Shown piece by piece: positions 7,043 through 12,005 of a DNA stretch of 12,005 nucleotides. Location of the stretch: the NCBI GenBank assembly GCA_903919165.1, contig CAIXHJ010000265.1, positions 1 to 12,005 of the forward strand. The letters are read 5' to 3'. Position 1 is the first letter of the stretch. Each line of letters begins with the position of its first letter. Origin of the DNA: an uncultured Holophagaceae bacterium (lineage in GTDB: Bacteria > Acidobacteriota > Holophagae > Holophagales > Holophagaceae). The position numbers were made by a program, and so were the translations under genes. Below the pieces are notes generated by a model that had not been told where the DNA came from, did not search any database, and was given only the letters and a program-made list of their open reading frames with translations.

Positions 7043-8166
7043 CAGTCGAGTCCTCCCATAGCCTTGAGGAAGCGCTGGTCGTTCTCGAAGAACAGTCGCA
7101 GGTCCGGTGTCTGGCTCAGCATCATGGCCATGCGCTCCACGCCCATTCCGAAGGCCCAGCCGGACCATTCGCCAGGATCGATACCCGCATACTTCAACAC
7201 GTTCGGATGGATGAGGCCCGCGCCCAGGATCTCGACCCAGCCTGAGCCTTTGCACACGCGGCAACCCTTGGCAGCACAGAGCGGGCAGCTCACATCCACC
7301 TCGCAACCGGGCTCCACGAAGGGAAAATACGAAGGCCTCAGGCGGATCTCCGTATGCGGCCCGAAGAGGGCCCGCAGAGCGTACTCCAACGTGCCTTTGA
7401 GGTGCTGCATGCCGATGCCGTGTCCCACGAGCATGCCTTCCACCTGATGAAACATGGGACTGTGGGTGGGATCGATCTCATCCTTGCGGTAGACCCGGCC
7501 CGGCGCCAGGAACCGGATGCCTCCACGCGCCGCGAGATCGTGCGCCACGCGCCGGAGCGTGCTCACCTGCACGGGGCTGGTATGCGTGCGAAGCAGCAGC
7601 TCCGGGTGGGCCGCCAGATAGAAGGTGTCCGAGGATGCTCTCGCGGAGTGATCCTCGGGGATGTTCAGGCCATCGAAGTTGTGGGCCTCGGTCTCAACCT
7701 CAGGGCCTTCCTCCACGTGGAAACCCAGGGGGCGGAAGACCTCCACCAAGCGGTCCATGAGGCGGTTCAGCGGATGAAGCGCGCCACGGGCTGGAACCGG
7801 CGGCGTCAGTGTTGGATCCCATTGATCTGTTAGAGAAGTGTGCTTCTTCCGGGCGGCTTCCAGCTCTATCTGGCGGGCCTTAATCTTCTCTTCCCAGGTT
7901 TTCTTGATGGAGTTGATTTCTGCGCCCAGAGTCTGCTTATGCGCGACAGGAATGCCCCTCATGGCAGGCATTGCCTCTGAAGCTAGGCTCCCATCACGTC
8001 CAACGTACTTACCCTTCAATCGCTGACAATCGTCCAGGGTCTCGCACGCAGTCAGTTCTTGATCGAAAGCCCCACGAGCGGCGAGCATCAATTCCAGCCT
8101 TTTTCGGAGCGTGGCATCGGCCATCGCCTCCAATCCAGCAAGAAGATCCTGATCATTCCCACTCAT
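7042..8166 (-). CDS. pheS: Phenylalanyl-tRNA synthetase alpha subunit
   Basis: PheS is the class II catalytic subunit that forms Phe-AMP and transfers Phe to tRNA-Phe. The 374-residue protein has an N-terminal helical tRNA-binding arm (about 1-110) and motif 2 around FLAPGRVYRKDEIDPTHSPMFHQVEG (219-244). The substrate pocket strand is RPSYFPFVEPGCEVDV (277-292). Motif 3 is WAFGMGVERMAMM (337-349). A four-cysteine cluster (C294, C297, C302, C305, in CPLC and GCRVC) sits where the Escherichia coli enzyme has a short Cys-free loop; it resembles a zinc knuckle seen in some PheS lineages. The ATG at 8166 has GAGGG (8171-8175) just upstream. A terminator-like hairpin lies right before this site. 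The stop overlaps the pheT start by one base. Confidence 0.97.
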   Translation of the reverse strand: MSGNDQDLLAGLEAMADATLRKRLELMLAARGAFDQELTACETLDDCQRLKGKYVGRDGSLASEAMPAMRGIPVAHKQTLGAEINSIKKTWEEKIKARQIELEAARKKHTSLTDQWDPTLTPPVPARGALHPLNRLMDRLVEVFRPLGFHVEEGPEVETEAHNFDGLNIPEDHSARASSDTFYLAAHPELLLRTHTSPVQVSTLRRVAHDLAARGGIRFLAPGRVYRKDEIDPTHSPMFHQVEGMLVGHGIGMQHLKGTLEYALRALFGPHTEIRLRPSYFPFVEPGCEVDVSCPLCAAKGCRVCKGSGWVEILGAGLIHPNVLKYAGIDPGEWSGWAFGMGVERMAMMLSQTPDLRLFFENDQRFLKAMGGLD

Positions 8167-8180
8167 GATTCCCTCAACAC

Positions 8181-8206
8181 AAAGAAAGGCCGCTCGCGCG
8201 GCCTTT
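8181..8206 (-). terminator. Terminator-like hairpin between rplT and pheS
   Basis: On the minus strand AAAGGCCGC (8206-8198) pairs perfectly with GCGGCCTTT (8193-8185) around a GCGA tetraloop. CTTTG follows, so the 3' side reads TTTCTTTG. It looks like an intrinsic terminator ending rplT, but it leaves only about 5 nt to the pheS ribosome binding site and about 14 nt to the ATG. No room remains for a pheS promoter downstream, so partial readthrough, or an RNA-processing role, is likely. Confidence 0.65.
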
Positions 8207-8234
8207 CGGGTGTCTGCGATGTGCTAAGTCGCGA

Positions 8235-8582
8235 TCAGCCCTTGGCCACAGCCACGAGCTTGGTAAAGGCCTCAGGATTTCGCACGGCGAGATCAGCGAG
8301 GATCTTGCGGTCGAGATCCACGGAGGCCTTCTTCAGACCACCCATGAACTTGGAATAGCTGGTGCCGTTCTGGGTACAGGCGGCGCTGATGCGAACGACC
8401 CAGAGACGGCGGAAATCACGCTTCTTGACCTTGCGGTCGCGATAGCCGTAGCCGAGGGCCTTTTCGATGGCCTCCTTGGCGGAGCGGTAGAGCCGGGACT
8501 TGGCACCGTAGAAGCCCTTGGCGAACTTCATCATGCGCTTGCGGCGCTGGGCGCGTTTGAAACCACGTTTAACGCGAGTCAT
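8235..8582 (-). CDS. rplT: 50S ribosomal protein L20
   Basis: L20 binds 23S rRNA early in assembly of the large subunit and, in several bacteria, represses its own operon. The 115-residue, very basic product covers the whole family length. The N-terminal rRNA-binding extension is MTRVKRGFKRAQRRKRMMK, followed by AKGFYGAKSRLYRSAKEA and RDRKVKKRDFRRLWV. The globular C-terminal part includes RISAACTQNGTSYSKFMGGL. GGA about 6-8 nt before the ATG serves as ribosome binding site. The gene is separated from rpmI by a 197-nt gap, much longer than is usual between these partners, and that gap is rich in inverted repeats. Confidence 0.98.
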   Translation of the reverse strand: MTRVKRGFKRAQRRKRMMKFAKGFYGAKSRLYRSAKEAIEKALGYGYRDRKVKKRDFRRLWVVRISAACTQNGTSYSKFMGGLKKASVDLDRKILADLAVRNPEAFTKLVAVAKG

Positions 8583-8779
8583 GTTGCTTCCTTTCCTCGA
8601 GGCAGCGCGTCCTGAATGGAACGGGCTTTAGGAGCCTCATCGGGGGTGGCCTTAGCCACCGGGTTGAACCGTCGATTCTAGGATCGTCGGCTGTTCAGAA
8701 CAAGCGCCGAACAGACTTTGCCAGTGAGGCGCGCAGGGGACCGGGGGGTGAGCGCCAGCGCGGAACCCCCGGAGGATCT
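8583..8779 (-). promoter_or_regulatory. Structured rpmI-rplT intergenic region, candidate L20 leader or processing element
   Basis: This gap holds no credible ORF. On the minus strand it contains a long hairpin (8772-8741: CCGGGGG against CCCCCGG, with an inner GCGC pair), and CTGTTC/GAACAG (8714-8709 with 8696-8691). A 9-bp stem with one A-A mismatch follows (GCCGACGAT 8691-8683 with ATCGACGGT 8676-8668), then a perfect GGTGGC/GCCACC hairpin (8660-8645). The second and third structures share bases, so they could be alternatives. No T-tract follows the first stem, which argues against a terminator. The position directly before rplT suggests autoregulation by L20 or a processing site; this is inference. 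Confidence 0.45.
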
Positions 8780-8980
8780 TCACGCGTATGGCAGCATCGC
8801 AGCAACGGCTTTGATGTCGGCCTTTGCCACCATCCTGCCCATGTCCAGCTGGCGTTTCCGCTTGGCGGTCTTCTTGGTCAAGATGTGGCGCTGGTGTGAG
8901 CAGCCGCGCTTGAACTTACCCCCGGCGGTCTTCTTGAAGCGCTTCTGGGCGCCCTTGTGGGTCTTGATCTTGTAGCTCAT
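8780..8980 (-). CDS. rpmI: 50S ribosomal protein L35
   Basis: The 66-residue basic protein matches L35 along its full length: YKIKTHKGAQKRFKKTAGGK, then KRGCSHQRHILTKKTAKRKRQL and a short C-terminal helix ending MLPYA. L35 is a small component of the large ribosomal subunit. The ATG at 8980 lies 7 nt after the infC stop, and the ribosome binding site GAGG overlaps that TGA stop, so the two genes are closely coupled. It is followed by the structured gap before rplT. Confidence 0.98.
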   Translation of the reverse strand: MSYKIKTHKGAQKRFKKTAGGKFKRGCSHQRHILTKKTAKRKRQLDMGRMVAKADIKAVAAMLPYA

Positions 8981-8987
8981 GGGGTCC

Positions 8988-9575
8988 TCACTGAATCTGG
9001 GCTTCGGTCACTGGTGTTTCAGGCTTGGCGGGCTTTGGTTTCTTGGGGGCCTTGGGCACTTCAATAATGCGGGGGGCCAGGATGGCGTGCATGTCGCGGC
9101 CATCAATACCGGCGGATTTTTCGACGATGGCCTTGTCGCCGACCCGCTGAATGACTTCTTCGATGATCCGGTACCCAATGTCGCGGTGAACCACTTCACG
9201 TCCACGGAACATGACCACCACTTTGACTTTGTCTTCCTCCTCCAAGAACCGCAGGATGTGCTTCACCTTGAAATCAAAATCGTGGTCGTCGGTCTTGGGT
9301 CGGAACTTCACTTCCTTGACGACGATGTTTTTTTGCTTCGCCCGGGCTGCGTGTTCCCGCTTTGCTTCCATGAACTTGTATTTGCCGTAGTCCATGATTC
9401 GACAGACGGGCGGGTTCGCGTTTCCAGCCACTTCCACCAAATCGAGGCCGCGCTCTTCCGCGATCCGAATGGCCTGGTGGGGAGGCATCAAGCCAAGCTG
9501 TTCACCATCTTCAGAGATGACGCGGACCTCTTGGGCCCGGATGCCGTCGTTGATGCGAGTCTCGTTTGGACGAAT
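8988..9575 (-). CDS. infC: Translation initiation factor IF-3, with probable ATT start codon
   Basis: IF-3 binds the 30S subunit, prevents premature 50S joining and checks the start codon-initiator tRNA pairing. With the start at ATT 9575 the protein has 195 residues. The IF3 N-domain begins RINDGIRAQEVRVISEDGEQLG (7-28) and continues MPPHQAIRIAEERGLDLVEV; the linker and C-domain include YGKYKFMEAKRE and KEVKFRP...DDHDFDFK. The tail is Pro/Lys-rich (PKAPKKPKPAKPE) and extends about 25 residues past the core. The first usual in-frame starts are TTG 9491 and the adjacent ATG, which would delete half the conserved N-domain. Upstream of ATT there is no ATG, GTG or TTG before an in-frame TAG, while GGGGAGG sits 4 nt before ATT. 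An AUU start is known for Escherichia coli infC and underlies its autoregulation; the same is inferred here. Confidence 0.95.
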   Translation of the reverse strand: MRPNETRINDGIRAQEVRVISEDGEQLGLMPPHQAIRIAEERGLDLVEVAGNANPPVCRIMDYGKYKFMEAKREHAARAKQKNIVVKEVKFRPKTDDHDFDFKVKHILRFLEEEDKVKVVVMFRGREVVHRDIGYRIIEEVIQRVGDKAIVEKSAGIDGRDMHAILAPRIIEVPKAPKKPKPAKPETPVTEAQIQ

Positions 9576-9586
9576 GGTTCCTCCCC
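9573..9586 (-). promoter_or_regulatory. infC ribosome binding site and ATT start
   Basis: Read on the minus strand, GGGGAGG (9586-9580) is followed by AACC and ATT (9575-9573). This site decides the start: the conserved IF-3 N-terminal residues follow at once, and no standard start codon exists between here and the upstream in-frame TAG. The spacing of 4 nt is slightly short. Confidence 0.75.
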
Positions 9587-9605
9587 TGGTTGCACAAGAA
9601 CAAAA

Positions 9606-9634
9606 AGTCTAACATTTGACCCAGCCCCCGCCAA
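9606..9634 (-). promoter_or_regulatory. Possible sigma70-type promoter for infC
   Basis: TTGGCG (9634-9629) and TAGACT (9611-9606) on the minus strand are separated by 17 nt; each matches its consensus at 4 of 6 positions. It lies in the 74-nt gap between the thrS stop and the infC start and would give a leader of about 25 nt. The match is moderate and could be chance. Confidence 0.3.
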
Positions 9635-9649
9635 GCACGGAAAACTGAA

Positions 9650-11563
9650 TCAACGTTGGCGATCTCGAACCTCAGTGGCCAGGGTCTCCAGGAACCCATC
9701 CAGAGACTGCACTCCGAGATCCCCCCGGTGGCGGTGTCGCACAGAGACCGTGCGCGCCTCGGCCTCACGGTCCCCGATCACCAGCATGTAGGGAACCTTG
9801 GCCAGTTGAGCCTCGCGGATCTTGGCTTTCAAGCTTTCGTTACGGAGGTCCAATTCCGCACGCAGGCCGTGAGCCTTCGCCCTCGCAGCCGCCTCACTGG
9901 AGAACCCATGGGCCCGGTCGGTGATGGGAAGGATGGCGACCTGGACCGGTGCGAGCCAGGCAGGGAAGGCCCCTGCGGTGTGCTCGACGAGGATGCCCAT
10001 GAAGCGCTCGAGGCTTCCCAGGATGGCCCGGTGCAGCAAGATGGGCCTCCCCTCGGTACCATCCCCCTTGGTGTAGTTCAAGTCGAAGCGTTCCGGCAGC
10101 ATGTAGTCCACCTGGAGGGTCCCCAGCTGCCAGGGACGCTTGAGGGCATCCAGGATCTGGAACTCGATCTTCGGTCCGTAAAAGGCGCCCTCCCCGGGAT
10201 TAAGGGTGTACGGCATCCCGGCCTCGTCCAGTGCCCCGCCAAGGGCGTTTTCGGCGGCATCCCAGATTCCGTCCGAGCCCAGTCTCTTTTCGGGCCGGGT
10301 GCTCAAGGCAACTCTCATCTCGTCGAAGCCGAAAGTGTCGTAGACCTCCTTCAACAGCGCCAAAAAGGAGGCCATCTCGGTCTTGATCTGCTCGGGCGTG
10401 CAGAAGATGTGGGCATCGTCCTGACAGAAGGTGCGCACCCGGGTCAGCCCATGTGTCACGCCACTGCGCTCATATCGGTGCAGGCGGCCGAAGTCGGCGT
10501 AGCGGATGGGCAAGTCCCGGTAACTGTGTTTCTGGCTGCCGAACATGATGCAGTGGCCGGGGCAGTTCATGGGCTTCACGGCGTACTCGCGTTCCTCGGC
10601 CGTGGTGAAGTACATGTTCTCGGCATAGTTCTCGTAGTGACCGCTGGTCTTCCACAGGGCCACATCAAGGATCTGGGGCGTGATCACCTCGCTGTAGCCG
10701 TACTTGAAATAGAGCTCCCGGATGTAAGCGACCAACTCGTTGTAGACCTGGGTGCCCTTGGGGTGGAAGAAGGGTGAGGCTGGCGCTTCCGGATGGAAGG
10801 AGTAGAGGCCGAGTTCCTTGCCCAGCTTGCGGTGGTCGCGGGCCTTGGCCTCCTCCAAGCGCTTCAGGTGCTCGTCCAGTTCCTTCTGGGTGTGAAAGGC
10901 CGTGCCGTAGATCCGGCTGAGCATCTGGTTCTTCTCGTCGCCCTTCCAGTAGGCGCCCGCGATGCTTTGGAGCTTGAAAGCCTTCAGCTTGGCCGTGCTG
11001 GGGACATGCGGGCCCCGGCACAGATCGTAGAAATCACCCTGGCGGTAGCCGCTGATGGTGTCGCCCGAAGGGATCCCGGAAACGACCTCCACCTTCAGTG
11101 GCTCCCCCATCGCATGGAATCGAGCGACAGCTGCGTCCCGGCTGAGATCTTCCCGCACGACCTCGATGTCCTCGGCCACGACCTTCCGCATCTCGGCCTC
11201 AATGACCGACAGATCCTCGGGAGTGAAGGGCTTGTCGACCCAGAAATCGTAGTAGAAGCCATCCTCGATGACGGGGCCGATGCCCACCCGGGCGTTCGGA
11301 TAAAGCCGCTTCACCGCATGGGCCAGGAGGTGGGCTGTGGAGTGCCGGATCAACTCCAGGCTCTCCGCAGACTTGTTGGTCACGATCTCGACCTTAGCCC
11401 CATTCACGAGAGGAGCCTTCAAATCCACCAGGCGTCCATCGACCTTGACGGCCAAGGCCGCCTCGAGCAGACGAGCGCCGATGCCACCAGCCAGGTCGGC
11501 CCCGGTGGCACCCTCGGGCAACTGCCTCAGGGAGTCATCTGGAAGGCGCACCTCGATGGACAT
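9650..11563 (-). CDS. thrS: Threonyl-tRNA synthetase
   Basis: This class II synthetase charges tRNA-Thr and clears mis-charged Ser-tRNA-Thr. The 637-residue protein is full length. Domains in order are an N-terminal TGS domain (about 1-62), the editing domain (about 65-225) with H74, H78, C182 and H186 in HSTAH and CRGPH, the catalytic core (about 245-535), and an anticodon-binding domain (about 538-637). The catalytic zinc ligands C334 (MNCPGHC), H385 (DDAHIF) and H511 (LLHRAILGS) are all present and sit at the numbering used for the Escherichia coli enzyme. Motif 2 is at RYERSGVTHGLTRVR (363-377). The ATG at 11563 has GAGG 5 nt upstream. No T-box or tRNA-like operator is evident in the short leader, which begins right after the rRNA operon. 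Confidence 0.98.
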   Translation of the reverse strand: MSIEVRLPDDSLRQLPEGATGADLAGGIGARLLEAALAVKVDGRLVDLKAPLVNGAKVEIVTNKSAESLELIRHSTAHLLAHAVKRLYPNARVGIGPVIEDGFYYDFWVDKPFTPEDLSVIEAEMRKVVAEDIEVVREDLSRDAAVARFHAMGEPLKVEVVSGIPSGDTISGYRQGDFYDLCRGPHVPSTAKLKAFKLQSIAGAYWKGDEKNQMLSRIYGTAFHTQKELDEHLKRLEEAKARDHRKLGKELGLYSFHPEAPASPFFHPKGTQVYNELVAYIRELYFKYGYSEVITPQILDVALWKTSGHYENYAENMYFTTAEEREYAVKPMNCPGHCIMFGSQKHSYRDLPIRYADFGRLHRYERSGVTHGLTRVRTFCQDDAHIFCTPEQIKTEMASFLALLKEVYDTFGFDEMRVALSTRPEKRLGSDGIWDAAENALGGALDEAGMPYTLNPGEGAFYGPKIEFQILDALKRPWQLGTLQVDYMLPERFDLNYTKGDGTEGRPILLHRAILGSLERFMGILVEHTAGAFPAWLAPVQVAILPITDRAHGFSSEAAARAKAHGLRAELDLRNESLKAKIREAQLAKVPYMLVIGDREAEARTVSVRHRHRGDLGVQSLDGFLETLATEVRDRQR

Positions 11564-11602
11564 GGATTCCTCGAAACAAGATGAAATTTTATCAGTAAAT
11601 AG

Positions 11603-11632
11603 CTCCGGGCCATCAGTTGTGATGGCCCGGAG
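11603..11632 (-). terminator. Terminator-like 13-bp stem downstream of the 5S rRNA
   Basis: On the minus strand CTCCGGGCCATCA (11632-11620, loop CAAC) pairs perfectly with TGATGGCCCGGAG (11615-11603). It begins 9 nt after the 5S 3' end. The following bases, CTATTTACTGATAAAATTT, are AT-rich but hold no clean T-run, so termination may be incomplete; it could also serve as an rRNA-processing or stabilising stem. The thrS ATG lies about 40 nt downstream. Confidence 0.65.
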
Positions 11633-11641
11633 GGGATTTAA

Positions 11642-11756
11642 CGTCGCAGCGACCTACTTTTCCACTCCTGTGAGGAGCAGTATCATCGGCCCTCCAGGTC
11701 TTAACGGCCGTGTTCGGGATGGGAACGGGTGTGACCCCTGGGGAAAAGCCACGACG
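11642..11756 (-). rRNA. rrf: 5S ribosomal RNA
   Basis: The minus strand holds the conserved 5S core ACACCCGTTCCCATCCCGAAC, then GTTAAG and GATGATACTG, and ends GAGTGGAAAAGTAGGTCGC. The two ends close by a 9-bp helix I (CGTCGTGGC at 11756-11748 with GCTGCGACG at 11650-11642, two of the pairs G-U), which fixes the ends to within a base or two. The length of ~115 nt is typical. It follows the 23S gene on the same strand. Confidence 0.96.
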
Positions 11757-11824
11757 AAGGGTAGAAGGGAGGAGAAGGGCTTTGGGCGAGGCTCTGTCGA
11801 GCGTCTCGTGGGTCATGTCCGGGA

Positions 11825-11876
11825 GTTTCGGTCGCTTCGCTTGACGCGCCCTCCTATCGGAGGTCGCTACCGAAAC
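11825..11876 (-). other. Inverted-repeat structure in the 23S-5S spacer
   Basis: The ~145-nt spacer (about 11757-11903) holds no tRNA or ORF. GTTTCGGT (11876-11869) pairs with ACCGAAAC (11832-11825), and inside it CCTCC-gata-GGAGG (11863-11850) forms a hairpin extended by a GCG/CGC block. This is probably a folded rRNA-precursor segment involved in maturation. Confidence 0.5.
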
Positions 11877-11903
11877 GTCCACTTCATGCAATTGATTGAT
11901 GAA

Positions 11904-12005
11904 AGGTCAAGTCTGTGGACCGATTAGTATCGCTAAGCTTAAGCCGTTACCGGCCTTACACATGCGACCTATCAACGTGGTGGTCTTCCACGGGTCTCAT
12001 AGGGA
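11904..12005 (-). rRNA. rrl: 23S ribosomal RNA, 3' end (partial)
   Basis: The minus strand from the right window edge reads GACCCGTGGAAGACCACCACG, then TTGATAGGTCGCATGTGTAAG and TACTAATCGGTCCACAGACTTGACC. This matches the conserved last ~100 nt of bacterial 23S rRNA (domain VI end, with the 3' strand of the terminal helix). The gene continues beyond the window. The 3' end is placed near 11904 by the ...GACTTGACC ending and may be off by 1-3 nt. Confidence 0.95.

Noticed and set aside
7043..7306. N-terminal extension of the pheT frame to 736 residues
   Set aside because: The added 88 residues lie entirely within pheS in another frame and have no PheT-like sequence. ATG 7042 starts the conserved N-terminus and gives the TGATG overlap.
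9656..10777. 373-residue + strand ORF opposite thrS (and similar ones at 10793-11584, 5975-6976, 8979-9791)
   Set aside because: All are antisense shadows of well-conserved synthetase or IF-3 genes in a GC-rich genome and show no family motif.
11564..11602. T-box or other riboswitch ahead of thrS
   Set aside because: Only about 40 nt separate the rRNA-side stem from the thrS start, with no specifier loop, T-box sequence or antiterminator.

Overview
The window reads as a chromosomal housekeeping region of a GC-rich bacterium. It has a 5'-truncated two-component gene pair on the + strand. Everything after about position 2300 lies on the minus strand and forms a dense translation/RNA-metabolism cluster. 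Read in the minus direction (right to left), the order is: 23S rRNA 3' end, 5S rRNA, thrS, infC, rpmI, rplT, pheS, pheT, a small coiled-coil gene, zapA, a 6S RNA candidate, rny, and a small membrane-protein pseudogene. The beta-propeller (Reg_prop/Y_Y_Y) histidine kinase, RNase Y and the zapA-6S-rny order would fit Acidobacteriota (Holophaga/Geothrix type) or a deltaproteobacterial relative. This placement is inferred from gene content and order; I could not run a phylogeny.

Layout. 1-2304 (+): the C-terminal part of a membrane sensor histidine kinase and its NarL-type response regulator, joined by an ATGA overlap. 2301-2630 (-): a DUF486-like DMT-family membrane protein with one in-frame TGA; its stop codon overlaps the regulator's stop codon. 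2644-4263 (-): RNase Y. 4312-4480 (-): a rod-shaped 6S RNA candidate. 4482-5074 (-): zapA and a coupled short coiled-coil ORF. 5096-8166 (-): pheT and pheS, overlapping by one base; this PheT lacks the usual N-terminal EMAP-II-like tRNA-binding domain. 8167-8234: short gap with a terminator-like hairpin just before the pheS ribosome binding site. 8235-9575 (-): rplT, a 197-nt structured gap, rpmI, and infC, which appears to start at ATT. 9650-11563 (-): thrS. 11564-12005 (-): terminator-like stem, 5S rRNA, a 23S-5S spacer with inverted repeats, and the last ~100 nt of 23S rRNA.

How the genes work together. The minus-strand block supplies rRNA, two aminoacyl-tRNA synthetases, initiation factor 3 and the ribosomal proteins L35 and L20. 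It continues into cell division (ZapA and a possible partner), a transcription-regulating RNA, and the membrane endonuclease for mRNA turnover. Short gaps and overlaps suggest extensive co-transcription and translational coupling. I found no mobile element, CRISPR array, phage gene, defence cassette or clearly undescribed system. The points most worth checking are regulatory or evolutionary: the ATT start of infC, the structured rpmI-rplT gap, the domain-reduced PheT, the 6S RNA, and the single-stop pseudogene.
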